The translations under genes were made by a program, and so were the position numbers. The notes under the pieces were generated by a model. That model saw only the letters and a program-made list of their open reading frames with translations, searched no databases and was not told the DNA's origin. A stretch of 64,000 nt of DNA from Pseudomonas sp. UBA5706 (GTDB lineage Bacteria; Pseudomonadota; Gammaproteobacteria; Pseudomonadales; Pseudomonadaceae): positions 63,210 to 127,209 of the forward strand of contig NZ_DIHC01000039.1 of assembly GCF_002419965.1 (NCBI RefSeq), read 5' to 3'. This document shows positions 35,793 through 45,648 of this stretch, piece after piece. Within the stretch, counting starts at the first letter, position 1. Each line of letters starts with the position of its first letter.

Positions 35793-36419
35793 ATGAAACT
35801 CGATCCACAGGACCTCGCTCAGATCACCTCGACAACGCTGGGCAACTACAACGATGTGGCCGAGGGCTTTCGCCAAGGCACTCGGGATCACGATGTCAGC
35901 CAGAACATCGATGCCCTGTTGCGCAATATTCGAGGCGTTGCGCCGTTTCGGATTCTCGACTTCGGTTGCGGACCAGGGCGGGATTTACGCACGTTCAAAG
36001 CCTTGGGGCATGTCGCAGTCGGGCTGGACGGTTCGCAACGCTTCGCCGAGATGGCCCGCGCCGACAGCGGGTGTGAGGTGCTGCAGCAAAATTTTCTGGA
36101 GCTCGACCTACCCTCCGAACAGTTTGACGGCATCTTCGCCAACGCCTCGCTGTTTCACGTACCCAGACAGGAACTGCCGCGGGTGCTGAGCCAGTTGCGC
36201 GCAGCGTTGAAACCCGGCGGCGTGCTGTTCAGTTCCAATCCGCGCGGCAACAACCAGGAAGGCTGGAAAGGCGAGCGTTATGGCGCGTTTCATGATCTGG
36301 ATTCATGGTGTGCGTTGCTGACCGAAGCAGGGTTTGTCGAGATCGAGCATTACTACCGGCCAGAAGGCTTGCCCAGAGAGCAGCAACCTTGGTTGGCGAG
36401 TGTCTGGCGCAGAACCTGA
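35793..36419 (+). CDS. Class I SAM-dependent methyltransferase
   Basis: The 208-residue soluble protein has motif I ILDFGCGPGRDLRTFKALG near residue 53, the acidic VGLDGS end of strand 2, FDGIFANASLFHVP (motif II region) and LKPGGVLFSSNPRG (motif III). The substrate is not evident. The ATG at 35793 was chosen; upstream ATGs in the same frame would add residues unlike the family. It is convergent with the GH gene and their 3' ends overlap by 67 bases. Confidence 0.82.
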   Translation: MKLDPQDLAQITSTTLGNYNDVAEGFRQGTRDHDVSQNIDALLRNIRGVAPFRILDFGCGPGRDLRTFKALGHVAVGLDGSQRFAEMARADSGCEVLQQNFLELDLPSEQFDGIFANASLFHVPRQELPRVLSQLRAALKPGGVLFSSNPRGNNQEGWKGERYGAFHDLDSWCALLTEAGFVEIEHYYRPEGLPREQQPWLASVWRRT

Positions 36420-38644
36420 TAGGTCACCACCGTTGCATCGAGCCCAATCGCCGTCACACTGTGCGGCCCGAATGCCTGGCCGCCAACGTCCCTGGCCGTG
36501 CCATCAAAATTCGCCACCAGCCGTGTGCCATCGGCGAACGTGGTTTGTTGAACTCGCTTGTCGTGAGTCAACCACTGGAACCCGGTCATTGCTTGCGTCC
36601 CAAGACGCTCATGCAAAGGGCGGAAAAAAGCGTCTTGGCGCTGTATCGCCTTCAACCGTCTGCTCAGCGTTTCGCGGCTCACGTGGTAGAGCGGCGGCAC
36701 GTTGTAGAGCAGCTGCGTCAGTTCGTTCTCAATCTGGACGTTGCTGAGCTTGAGGCTGTCGAACAGCCAATGGTGGGTGGTGATGACCGAGCCGTGGAAC
36801 ACGGTCTGATAGAGCGGCAGACGGGTCGTCGGATCGAAGTGCACGCGGCGATAAGGCTCCTTGATCGGCACTGGCTTAAAGAAAACGGCAGGCTGTTCGG
36901 GAGGATACCAACTGCCCAGATACCAGGGTGAGGTCCTGTTGCGGGCCAGGTCAGGGTCACCCCAGCCAATCACCGGCGTCTGCATTCCATGAGCAAAGAG
37001 GATGCCCTGAGACGTGCTCGCGTTGCCGTCCTCGGAGCCGACAGTCAGCCCCTGTGACTCGGCGATCCACCGCGCCCCATCGACGTTGGCTTCTGCGTTC
37101 TGCGCTTGGGTCAGGCTCGCACCGGGACGGTAACTGTCGAACACCATTCCCGTGGCGTAGGCATCGAGAAACCAGCTGTTGAACCCGGCCACCTCATGGA
37201 TTGCTTGCACGCGTGCCTCAAGCAAAGGCCGGACACAGCGCGGATCGGTGTATCGCCCGGATTGCTGAAAGCCGCTCCTGGGCCTGCCGTCCTTGAGGAC
37301 GATCCCGCAGTCGCGGTGCGCATCGCTGCCCAGATGGGCGGTGGTCCAGTCTGGATTCTCGTTGTCGGAAAGCGCTGTCTCATATGAGTCGTAGGGCGCA
37401 ATCAAATAGCCCGCCTGCACGGCCGCTCGAACCGCTTCGGGATGCCACAGGCCGCCCTCCCACCCTTCGCCGAGGCCTAGCCATAAGTGCGTGAGACCGG
37501 CAGCACGCATCGCATCGATGTTCTTCGCGGACAGCATGCCGCCCCACGTGGAAGGGTCATCAGTGAGGGCTGCGCCAAAAAGCTGGGCAACTTGCGCTCG
37601 CAGCTCGCCATAGCTCCCCGCCAGGCGCCGCATGTTCGGCCTCGACTCGGAGCGCCATTGGTCTCGGGCTACTGAATTGAACGCCTGGTTCAAACCGCGC
37701 AGCACCCGGATCTGCTCCCATCGCTGCACCGGTGCGCTTTTGCGCTGGAGTATCGCGCTCGCCTCGGCATCCATGAGCTTCGACAGCCGACCGGCCAGAG
37801 GTGCCGGAGACGCAAGAACCTTGAGCAAACGTGGCCAGGAACGGACATCGTCCGGGCCCAGCAAATCATTGCCCCATAAATAGAGATGTGTCGCGCCCAG
37901 CAATTTGCGGGCTTCGGGGGTCGCAGCGAATTTTTCCTCAAGGGGCAGGTACGCGCCAGTGTCGATTAGCCATTGCCGATAATGACGCGCCCCGGCCAGC
38001 GGGTCCGGGTCACCCAGGTACAGGCGAAAGGTCAGGGGCGCGTGAGGATCGAGCGAGGTGAATTCATGACGGGCGGAAATCGCCAGGGCGTCGCCTTCGG
38101 CCTTGAGCACGAGTCGGTTGTTGAATGGGTGGGTCATCATCCAAGTGAGACTGAACGTGCCGTGGTGCATGCCCCACAGCGGCAGACTCAGGTCCTGCGT
38201 GGTATTGAGTTCACCCTGCCCGACCAGAAACCGCTGCCACACGGCATCGCCCCTGGGCACGTAATGCCCTTCGGCAGGCGGCCATATCAGCGCCCTGCCC
38301 ATCGCATCAGCGGGCTGATTGAGAATATCCAGCACACCCGCCTCGCGGGCCCTGAGCGTTAGCAGCAATTCACGCTGATCAAGGTGTGCTTCGAGCGACC
38401 AAGCGCCCTCATTCCACTGCCAAGTGAGTCGATTTGATGTTCGCTTAAATTGACTGACTGGGTGCGTGGCGACGCCCGTGGAGACGTCCACCCACATTTG
38501 TCCGGCGGGCTGCACCCGAATCGCCAACGTCGAGGGATCCACATCAACCCGCCAAATTGCGTTGTCCAGTGCCTCACCGGCCGACGCAGGCCCGCAGACG
38601 AAAGCGCACAGCCAGCACACGGCGCGCAACAAAAACCCCGACAT
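36353..38644 (-). CDS. Secreted glycoside hydrolase, GH129/GH101-like
   Basis: The 763-residue protein has a signal peptide (MSGFLLRAVCWLCAFVCGPASAG). A beta-rich N-terminal half is followed by a TIM-barrel-like half with HLWLGLGEGWEGGLWHPE, LIAPYDSYETAL and FNSWFLDAYATGMVFDSY, where Asp in FLDAYATG is a good catalytic candidate. A C-terminal beta region follows. The layout suggests the family related to endo-alpha-N-acetylgalactosaminidase (GH129 type), but this rests on memory. The gene stands alone and its 3' end overlaps the convergent methyltransferase by 67 bases. A hairpin covers its ribosome site. Confidence 0.6.
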   Translation of the reverse strand: MSGFLLRAVCWLCAFVCGPASAGEALDNAIWRVDVDPSTLAIRVQPAGQMWVDVSTGVATHPVSQFKRTSNRLTWQWNEGAWSLEAHLDQRELLLTLRAREAGVLDILNQPADAMGRALIWPPAEGHYVPRGDAVWQRFLVGQGELNTTQDLSLPLWGMHHGTFSLTWMMTHPFNNRLVLKAEGDALAISARHEFTSLDPHAPLTFRLYLGDPDPLAGARHYRQWLIDTGAYLPLEEKFAATPEARKLLGATHLYLWGNDLLGPDDVRSWPRLLKVLASPAPLAGRLSKLMDAEASAILQRKSAPVQRWEQIRVLRGLNQAFNSVARDQWRSESRPNMRRLAGSYGELRAQVAQLFGAALTDDPSTWGGMLSAKNIDAMRAAGLTHLWLGLGEGWEGGLWHPEAVRAAVQAGYLIAPYDSYETALSDNENPDWTTAHLGSDAHRDCGIVLKDGRPRSGFQQSGRYTDPRCVRPLLEARVQAIHEVAGFNSWFLDAYATGMVFDSYRPGASLTQAQNAEANVDGARWIAESQGLTVGSEDGNASTSQGILFAHGMQTPVIGWGDPDLARNRTSPWYLGSWYPPEQPAVFFKPVPIKEPYRRVHFDPTTRLPLYQTVFHGSVITTHHWLFDSLKLSNVQIENELTQLLYNVPPLYHVSRETLSRRLKAIQRQDAFFRPLHERLGTQAMTGFQWLTHDKRVQQTTFADGTRLVANFDGTARDVGGQAFGPHSVTAIGLDATVVTYQVLRQTLANQGCCSLGKPSGR

Positions 38645-38646
38645 AT

Positions 38647-38674
38647 CGACACCCCTGAGCCATGGAGGGTGTCG
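38647..38674. promoter_or_regulatory. Hairpin covering the GH gene ribosome site
   Basis: On the plus strand CGACACCC (38647-38654) pairs with GGGTGTCG (38667-38674). In the minus-strand mRNA the Shine-Dalgarno-like AGGGG lies in the 3' arm, only a few bases before the start codon. It may limit translation. Confidence 0.4.
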
Positions 38675-38739
38675 ACCCTAATCGGAACGCCTGCAGGCGT
38701 CTCTCAGACACGTCCTAAAATCACGAAGGCCCTCGCAAC

Positions 38740-41700
38740 TCAGCGCGTAGGCGCTGGCTCACTCTGATCCCCCTCATCGTCAGTGCCCTTTTCCTCGGCT
38801 ATGTGCTTCTTGTCCTGTTCAGCCTTCTCCCGCTGCTCTTGGGTCGGCTCCTTGATCTTGTACCAGGCCACATACAGCGCTGGCAGGAACAGCAGCGTCA
38901 GCAAGGTCGCGATGATGATGCCGCCAATCATCGCGTAGGCCATCGGCCCCCAGAACACCTCGCGGGCAATGGGGATCATGCCCAGGCTGGCCGCCGCAGC
39001 GGTGAGCAGAATCGGCCGACGACGATGTTCGGTGGCTTCGGCGACGGCATCCCATGGCAGGTAGCCGGCGATTTCATATTCATGGATCTGCGTCACCAGA
39101 ATCACCGAGTTGCGGATGATGATGCCGATCAGCGCCAGAATCCCGAGAATCGCCACGAAGCCCATCGGCGTTCCCGTCGGCACCAGGGCCAGCACCACGC
39201 CGATCAGGCCCAACGGCGCGACACTGGCGACCAGGAACATCTTCTGCACGCTCTGCAACTGGATCATCAGGAACGTAGCCATCAGGAACAGCATCAGCGG
39301 CACGACCTTGGCGATCGGGCCTTGGGCCTTGCCGCTTTCCTCTACCGTGCCACCGGTAGCGATCTTGTAACCAGTGGGCAAGTCCGAGGCGAACTTATCG
39401 ATCTCGGGCTTGAGTTCTTTCACCAGATCCGTTGGCTGCATCTCATCCCGCACGGCAGCCTTGAGGGTAATGGTCGGCTTGCGGTCGCGACGCCAAACCA
39501 GCGGTTGCTCCATCTCATAGCGCACGTTGGCGAACGCCAGCAGCGGGATGGATGTGCCTTGCGGCGTGACGATCTGCAGGTTCTGCAAGGTCTCTGGCGA
39601 ATCACGCTCGATGTCCACCGCGCGGCCGATTACGTTGATCAGGTAAATGTCATCGCGCACTTGTGTGACAGCCGAACCGCTGACAATGCTGTTCATCAGC
39701 TGCGCCACGTCCTCGGAGGACAGCCCCAGCTGCCGCGCCTTGTCCTGGTTGATGTCGATACGCAGGACTTTGCCGGGCTCGTTCCAGTCGTAGATCATCT
39801 CGCCGATGTGCTGGTTCTTGCCAAGCAGGGTCGCCAGATCGATGGCGTGCTGGCGAACCTTGTCGATGCTGTCGCCACTGACGCGGTATTGAATCGGGCG
39901 CCCCACCGGAGGCCCCATTTCCAGTGGCTGGACATAGGTGCCGATACCGACAAAGTCTTCACGCAGGCGCTTGTTAATGCGATCCATCAGCCCTGCACGT
40001 TCCTTCAGGCCTTTGCTGACGATCACTAACTGCGCGTAATACGGGTTCTCCAGTTGCTGATCCAGCGGCAGGTAGAAACGCACGGCGCCCTGCCCGATGT
40101 AAGTGCTCCAGCGCACGATGTCCGGATCATCCTTAAGCGTTGCTTCCAGCCTGTCCACGGCCTTGCGTGTCTCGTTGATCGAGGCGTTCTGCGGCAGGTT
40201 GAGGTCGACCAGAATCTCGGGGCGGTCCGAAGACGGGAAGAACTGGTTCTGCACGAAGCGCATGCAAAACACCGAGGTCGCGAAGAGCAACACAGTAATG
40301 ATGATGGTCAGCCAGCGATGGCGCATGGCCCAGAACATCGAGCCATTAAACGCACGCGCAATGCGGCCCGGCTTGTCGTGCTCATCTTTCTTCTTCACGT
40401 TTTCGCTGAGAATGTGCACCGCAATCACCGGCGCGAACAGCACCGCCACGACCCACGAGACCAGCATTGCCACGGCGATCACCGCGAACAGGGTGAAGGT
40501 GTATTCCCCCGCCGAGCTGGCGTTCAGGCCAATGGGCACGAAACCGGCCACCGTCACCAACGTACCGGTGAGCATCGGGAACGCTGTGGAGGTATAGGCG
40601 TAGGTTGCGGCCTGCTCCTTGGATTCGCCCTTTTCCAGGCGCGAGACCATCATCTCCACGGTGATCATGGCATCGTCCACCAACAGGCCGAGGGCGATGA
40701 TCAACGCACCGAGCGAGATCCGCTGCATGGTGATGCCGCTGTACTCCATGAACACGAAGACCATCGCCAACACCAGCGGGATCGAGCATGCGACCACCAG
40801 ACCGGCACGCATGCCGAGGCTGATGAAGCTGACGATCAATACGATCACCACCGCTTCGAACAAGGCGCTGGTGAAACCGCCGACGGCCTTTTCAACGACC
40901 TGGGCCTGGTCCGAGACGTTATTCACGCCAACGCCAATAGGCAGGTCGGCGGTAGCCTCATCCATGCGTTCATGCAACTGCTTGCCGAATTCCTGGACGT
41001 TACCGCCCTTCTTCATCGCAATCGCCAGGCCAATGGCTGGCTTGCCATTAAAGCGGAACAACGGCTTGGGCGGATCGACATAACCGCGAGTGATTTCAGC
41101 AACGTCGCTCAACCGGTAGAAGCGGTCATTGAGGCGCAGATTGACCTTTTCCAGGTCCTTCTCCGAGGTGAACTGCCCGGAGGTGCGGACCGAAATCCGC
41201 TCAGGTCCGGCCTCGATCACACCTGCCGGGGTCACCGCGTTCTGCGACTGCAGGCTCTGCACCACCTGCCGTTGATCCAGCCCTAATGCAGCCAGTTTGC
41301 GAGTGGAGAAGTTCAGGTACAGCACTTCGTCCTGCTGGCCAATCATCTCGACCTTGCCCAGCCCCGGTACGTCGCGGATCTGCACCCGCACCTGTTCGAC
41401 GTAATCGCGCAGCTGGCGCATGGTCAGGCCGTCGGCGGTGAAGGCATAGATCGAGCCGTAGACATCACCGAACTCGTCGTTGAACGAGGGGCCCTGCAAC
41501 CCTTGAGGGAACGTGCCGCGAATGTCGTCGATCTTTTTGCGGACCTGATACCAGATCTGCGGAATCGCCGATGCACTGGTGGTGTCGCGCAGGTACACGA
41601 ACACCGTGGATTCGCCCGGGCGGGTGTAGCTCTTCACATAATCGAGGGAGTCGAGTTCCTCGAGCTTTTTCTCGATGCGGTCGGTGACCTGCTCAAGGGT

Positions 41701-41886
41701 TTCGTCCACCGTGGCGCCCGGCCAGCGGGTCTGGATGACCATGGTCTTGATGGTGAACGAGGGGTCTTCTTCACGGCCCAGGTTCATGTACGAGAACACG
41801 CCCATCAGCAAGCCGACGAACATCAGGTACCAGACGAAAGATTGATGCTTAAGGGCCCAATCGGAGAGGTTGAACTTCCCTTTCAT
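38740..41886 (-). CDS. triC: RND efflux transporter TriC
   Basis: The 1048-residue inner-membrane RND pump matches TriC of P. aeruginosa triABC. The N terminus is MKGKFNLSDWALKHQSFVWY, and the first periplasmic loop starts LGREEDPSFTIKTMVIQTRW. The TM4 proton-relay motif is GALIIALGLLVDDAMITVEM with paired acidic residues. A cytoplasmic loop contains SENVKKKDEHDKPGRIARAF, and the C-terminal tail is charged (EQDKKHIAEEKGTDDEGDQS). It is the last of three overlapping genes with two membrane-fusion proteins. No outer-membrane channel gene is in the operon. Confidence 0.9.
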   Translation of the reverse strand: MKGKFNLSDWALKHQSFVWYLMFVGLLMGVFSYMNLGREEDPSFTIKTMVIQTRWPGATVDETLEQVTDRIEKKLEELDSLDYVKSYTRPGESTVFVYLRDTTSASAIPQIWYQVRKKIDDIRGTFPQGLQGPSFNDEFGDVYGSIYAFTADGLTMRQLRDYVEQVRVQIRDVPGLGKVEMIGQQDEVLYLNFSTRKLAALGLDQRQVVQSLQSQNAVTPAGVIEAGPERISVRTSGQFTSEKDLEKVNLRLNDRFYRLSDVAEITRGYVDPPKPLFRFNGKPAIGLAIAMKKGGNVQEFGKQLHERMDEATADLPIGVGVNNVSDQAQVVEKAVGGFTSALFEAVVIVLIVSFISLGMRAGLVVACSIPLVLAMVFVFMEYSGITMQRISLGALIIALGLLVDDAMITVEMMVSRLEKGESKEQAATYAYTSTAFPMLTGTLVTVAGFVPIGLNASSAGEYTFTLFAVIAVAMLVSWVVAVLFAPVIAVHILSENVKKKDEHDKPGRIARAFNGSMFWAMRHRWLTIIITVLLFATSVFCMRFVQNQFFPSSDRPEILVDLNLPQNASINETRKAVDRLEATLKDDPDIVRWSTYIGQGAVRFYLPLDQQLENPYYAQLVIVSKGLKERAGLMDRINKRLREDFVGIGTYVQPLEMGPPVGRPIQYRVSGDSIDKVRQHAIDLATLLGKNQHIGEMIYDWNEPGKVLRIDINQDKARQLGLSSEDVAQLMNSIVSGSAVTQVRDDIYLINVIGRAVDIERDSPETLQNLQIVTPQGTSIPLLAFANVRYEMEQPLVWRRDRKPTITLKAAVRDEMQPTDLVKELKPEIDKFASDLPTGYKIATGGTVEESGKAQGPIAKVVPLMLFLMATFLMIQLQSVQKMFLVASVAPLGLIGVVLALVPTGTPMGFVAILGILALIGIIIRNSVILVTQIHEYEIAGYLPWDAVAEATEHRRRPILLTAAAASLGMIPIAREVFWGPMAYAMIGGIIIATLLTLLFLPALYVAWYKIKEPTQEQREKAEQDKKHIAEEKGTDDEGDQSEPAPTR

Positions 41887-42953
41887 CGTGGGCTGTCCTT
41901 ATCGACTTTAACTTTCTGCCCCGGTTTGAGGCTGTTCACACCGGCCGTTACGACCAACTCACCGCCTCTGACGCCACCTGTCAGCACTATGCTGTCATTG
42001 TCGCGACTGACGACCTGCACGGGGCGCGGCGACACAGTCTGGTTTTGGGTGTCGATGATCCATACCTGGGTCTTGCCGTCGACCTCCTGCAGTGCGTTGG
42101 CGGGCAACTCGATGCGCGGCTCGATGGCGGAACTGAGGGTCACGCTGATCGCCGTGCCGAGGCGAAACGACGATGGTGTATCCGCGAGGGTCAAACGCGC
42201 CCGACGCGTGCGGGTTGTGCTTTCAGCCTGCGGCTCCAGCTCGCGTACAGTCGCGGTGGTGTTAATGTCAGGGTCCAGCTGACTGGCGACCTTGAACACC
42301 ACGCCCTTGGGTAACTGATCAGCCAGCGAACCGGGCAGATCGATGACGGCTTCCTTGATATCCGGTCGGGCCAGCGTCACCACCTGTTCGCCAGCGCTGA
42401 CGACCTGCCCGGCTTCGACCTTCCACTCGGTTACGACGGCGTCGTGATCGGCTCGCAGTTGGCTGTAGCTCAACTGATCCTTGGCCTGTTGTGTCGCAGC
42501 CTTGGCTTGCTCATAGGAGGACTGCGAGGTTTTCAGGTCCGTCACCGCGACATCCAGCGCAGCCTGGGCACCGACGCCGCGATCGAACAGTTCCTGTTGG
42601 CGGCGGGCATTGGCCTGGGCGTTGATCAGTTGCGCCTGGACTCGCGCCAGATCGCCCTGAGTGGAACGCACCTGATTCTGTTGATCGGTCGGATCGAGCA
42701 CGGCGAGCATGTCGCCCTTCTTCACCTCGGCGCCGACGTCCACGCTGCGCTGAGCGATACGACCCGAGACGCGAAAGCCCAGGGTGCTTTCATAACGTGC
42801 GGCGATGTTGCCGGCAAAACGGCCCAGGCTTTCCTCGGACTGGGGTTTGACTTCAACGAACAGCACCGGGCGCACAGGCTCCGGCGGCGGTTCTTCCTTG
42901 CTGCATGCACTGATCAGCAGCGCGCCAAGCACGATCCCCGACAGGCGCTTCAT
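41883..42953 (-). CDS. triB: RND membrane-fusion lipoprotein TriB
   Basis: The 356-residue periplasmic adaptor begins with a lipoprotein signal MKRLSGIVLGALLISACS (lipobox LISAC). It has the adaptor layout: GFRVSGRIAQRSVDVGAEVK lipoyl segment, a helical hairpin region (QAQLINAQANARRQQELFDR), a second lipoyl half (LRADHDAVVTEWKVEAGQVV), then beta-barrel and membrane-proximal domains. It overlaps triC and triA by four bases each. Two different adaptors in one RND operon is the triABC hallmark. Confidence 0.88.
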   Translation of the reverse strand: MKRLSGIVLGALLISACSKEEPPPEPVRPVLFVEVKPQSEESLGRFAGNIAARYESTLGFRVSGRIAQRSVDVGAEVKKGDMLAVLDPTDQQNQVRSTQGDLARVQAQLINAQANARRQQELFDRGVGAQAALDVAVTDLKTSQSSYEQAKAATQQAKDQLSYSQLRADHDAVVTEWKVEAGQVVSAGEQVVTLARPDIKEAVIDLPGSLADQLPKGVVFKVASQLDPDINTTATVRELEPQAESTTRTRRARLTLADTPSSFRLGTAISVTLSSAIEPRIELPANALQEVDGKTQVWIIDTQNQTVSPRPVQVVSRDNDSIVLTGGVRGGELVVTAGVNSLKPGQKVKVDKDSPR

Positions 42954-44077
42954 TGCTGCGCTCCTGCCGCGTTCTTCCGGGCATCGGCCAGCTCGACCTG
43001 CATGTCCGGATGCAGCAACTGGTTGCCAGCGACGACCACTTTTTCACCATTATTCAAACCGTCGATGATGATCACCTTGCCCGTCAGGTAGCGGCCCACC
43101 GTCACCCCGCGCAGGCTGGCCTTGTTCTGGTCGTCGACCACCCATACCGCCGGCTGGCCGAGCTGATCGCCCAAGCCCTTGGTCAAGGCCGACCACGGCA
43201 ACTCGACGCTCTGCTTGGCAGGCACCTTCAACGCTGCACTGACGACCGACCCCAGCTGCATGCCCGGAGGCAGAGATGCCAGGGCAATTTTCACCTGTAA
43301 CGTGCCGGTCTGTGCCGAGACCGCCGGGGTGATTTCCCGCACCTTGCCCATTGCCTTGATCTGCGGATTATCCAGCAACGTGACCTCGACTGGCTGGTCG
43401 GTGGGCGGGTTGACGAACAGCGACTCGTAGACGTTGAACACGGCATCGCGCTCTCCGTCACGCGCCAGGCTGAAAATCGGCATCGTGGCCTGCACCACTT
43501 GACCGACCTCGGCCTGCCGCGCGGTGATGATGCCCGGTGCATCGGCGATCAGCGAGGTGTAGCCCAGTTGCTCGCGGGCGTTGGCCAGCTGCGCCTGGGC
43601 CGCCTTCAACGCGCTCTGGCTGCCGCGCAGTTGTGCCTGCGCGGAGTCGTATTCGCTTTTGCTGGTGTAACCCTTGGGCAGCAGTTTTTCCTGACGCACG
43701 AACGCCGCAGCGGTCTGCGTCACACGGGCCTGTTCAGCGGCTTGGGCAGCAATGGCCGAGTCAACGTTGGTCTGCAAGTCCTTGGGATCAAGCTTGGCCA
43801 GCACTTGCTTGGGGCTGATGCGATCGCCCACATCGACCATGCGCTGGATGATCTTGCCGCCCACGCGGAACGACAGCTGGGTCTGCACGCGCGCCTGAAT
43901 ATCGCCAGTGAGCGCGACGGCAGCGGCGAATTCGGCGGTCTTGACCTCCTGCACCTGCACTCGCGGCAGTACAGGGTCCTTGGGTTTTTCCTTGCTGCAG
44001 CCTGACACCAACGCCAGGCACACGCCGAGCGTCAGGACCGTCAGGCCATGTTTGAAAACCGGGGGTTGAGCAGGCAT
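42950..44077 (-). CDS. triA: RND membrane-fusion lipoprotein TriA
   Basis: The 375-residue adaptor is the first gene of the operon. The ATG at 44077 has AAGGAGC seven bases upstream and gives a lipoprotein signal ending LGVCLALVSGC (lipobox VSGC). The open frame extends to 44395 without such features. Adaptor segments are LSFRVGGKIIQRMVDVGDRI, the coiled-coil hairpin AQAQLRGSQSALKAAQAQLA and LIADAPGIITARQAEVGQVV. It is divergent from the AAA ATPase gene. Confidence 0.88.
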   Translation of the reverse strand: MPAQPPVFKHGLTVLTLGVCLALVSGCSKEKPKDPVLPRVQVQEVKTAEFAAAVALTGDIQARVQTQLSFRVGGKIIQRMVDVGDRISPKQVLAKLDPKDLQTNVDSAIAAQAAEQARVTQTAAAFVRQEKLLPKGYTSKSEYDSAQAQLRGSQSALKAAQAQLANAREQLGYTSLIADAPGIITARQAEVGQVVQATMPIFSLARDGERDAVFNVYESLFVNPPTDQPVEVTLLDNPQIKAMGKVREITPAVSAQTGTLQVKIALASLPPGMQLGSVVSAALKVPAKQSVELPWSALTKGLGDQLGQPAVWVVDDQNKASLRGVTVGRYLTGKVIIIDGLNNGEKVVVAGNQLLHPDMQVELADARKNAAGAQQ

Positions 44078-44233
44078 GCAAGCTCCTTGTGCCAATGCCG
44101 TTGCGTGCATCACGCTGCCGAGCGTCGTCTTAACGTGATCATGCGACTGCGAGCGTAGATCAGGGTTCCTTGCACAGCTAAACTGCGCCAGCCCGATTCG
44201 CCAGCTGCGCACATTAACAGCAAGGAACGCTCG

Positions 44234-45400
44234 ATGCTCACTACCTTGGCCGTGGCCAACTACCGCTCGATCAATACGCTGGTGGTGCCCCTTGCGCGTC
44301 TGAATCTGATTACAGGCCCCAACGGCAGCGGCAAGTCGAATTTGTATCGCGCACTGCGCTTGCTCGCTGAAACGGCACAGGGTGGCGTTATCCATGCACT
44401 GGCGCGCGAAGGCGGATTGAAGTCGACCGTTTGGGCCGGGCCGGAAACGATCAGTCGACGCATGCGCAATGGCGAAGCCGAGATTCAGGGTGGGCCGCGC
44501 AAGGAAGTCGTCCGACTGCGTTTGGGCTTCGCGTCCGAGGACTTCAGCTACGCGATCTCACTGGGCCTGCCCTCGCCGCCTGACGCGCCGACGGCCTTCG
44601 GCCTGGACCCTGAGATCAAGCGCGAGTGCATCTGGGCCGGGGCGGTGTATCGGCCTGCCAGTTTGCTGGTCGACCGTGCAGGCCCCATGATCCGCGCCCG
44701 CGAAGGCCGCAGCTGGGATGTGTTGGCGCAACACACGCCGACCTACGACAGCCTGTTTGATCAGGTTGGGAACCTGCGCTCGTCGCCGGAAGTGCTGCAA
44801 CTACGCGAGAGCATTCGCGGCTGGCGATTTTATGATCACTTTCGCAGCGACGCCGACGCGCCTGCACGCAAGCCGCAACTGGGAACGCGCACGCCGGTGC
44901 TTCACCACGATGGGCGGGACCTGGCGGCAGCCTTGCAGACGATTCGCGAAATCGGCGAGCCCGAAGCGCTGGATGCCGCGATCAGCGACGCCTTCCCCGG
45001 CGCGCGCATCCAGATAAACGCTCAGGGCGGTGGACTGTTTGCGCTGGAGTTTTACCAGCAGGGTTTGTTGCGGTCCTTGTCAGCGGCCGAGTTGTCGGAT
45101 GGAACATTGCGTTATCTGCTGCTGATCGCCGCCCTGCTGACGCCACGGCCGCCGACCATGATGGTCCTCAACGAGCCGGAAACCAGCCTGCATCCTGATC
45201 TGCTGCCTGCGCTGGCCAGGCTGATCATGAGTGCTTCGCAGCGCTGTCAGGTCTGGGTTGTTTCCCACGCCAGCCGCCTGATCGCCGCGCTGGAGCAGGA
45301 TCCCGAATGCAACTGCATCGTACTGGAGAAGGAATTGGGACAGACCGGAATCGTCGGCCAGGGCATGCTCGATGAGCCTGCCTGGCATTGGCCGGATTGA
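44234..45400 (+). CDS. RecF/SMC-like AAA family ATPase (COG4637 type)
   Basis: The 388-residue ATPase has Walker A LITGPNGSGKSNLYRALRLL near residue 25, an ABC-type signature LSAAELSDGTLRYLLL near 285, and Walker B MMVLNEPETSLHPDLLPALA near 318, then VWVVSHASRLIAAL. No coiled coil or TOPRIM domain is fused to it, and no partner gene lies beside it, which argues against an OLD-family defence system. In pseudomonads it is common as a single gene of unknown function. Confidence 0.8.
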   Translation: MLTTLAVANYRSINTLVVPLARLNLITGPNGSGKSNLYRALRLLAETAQGGVIHALAREGGLKSTVWAGPETISRRMRNGEAEIQGGPRKEVVRLRLGFASEDFSYAISLGLPSPPDAPTAFGLDPEIKRECIWAGAVYRPASLLVDRAGPMIRAREGRSWDVLAQHTPTYDSLFDQVGNLRSSPEVLQLRESIRGWRFYDHFRSDADAPARKPQLGTRTPVLHHDGRDLAAALQTIREIGEPEALDAAISDAFPGARIQINAQGGGLFALEFYQQGLLRSLSAAELSDGTLRYLLLIAALLTPRPPTMMVLNEPETSLHPDLLPALARLIMSASQRCQVWVVSHASRLIAALEQDPECNCIVLEKELGQTGIVGQGMLDEPAWHWPD

Positions 45401-45517
45401 GGGCCGCGATTCACCGCCCCTCCCCAATCTGCGAAACATCATTTGACTCTGCCGACGCTGAGCGTCAAAGGCGGCATTCCCAAGCAGAGCGTGGGAACGA
45501 TCAAAACGACACCCTAC

Positions 45518-45630
45518 CTGTAGGAGCAGCCGGAGCTGTGCGACAACCGCGAATGCGGCGGGTCAGTCGCATCAATGGTAGCTGACCCACCACGCCCGCC
45601 GCCGTCGTAACCTCCTGCCTCTCCCACAGG
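45518..45630. repeat. Inverted REP-like pair between ATPase and sulfonate importer genes
   Basis: CCTGTAGGAGCAGCCGGAGC (from 45518) and GGCGGGTCA are mirrored by TGACCCACCACGCCCGCC and the terminal CTGCCTCTCCCACAGG (ending 45630). The two convergent genes on either side have no other terminator. Confidence 0.5.
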
Positions 45631-45648
45631 TACCCTTTCAGTCCAAAA

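Noticed and set aside
44234..45400. Anti-phage OLD-family system
   Set aside because: No TOPRIM domain and no UvrD-like GajB partner are present.
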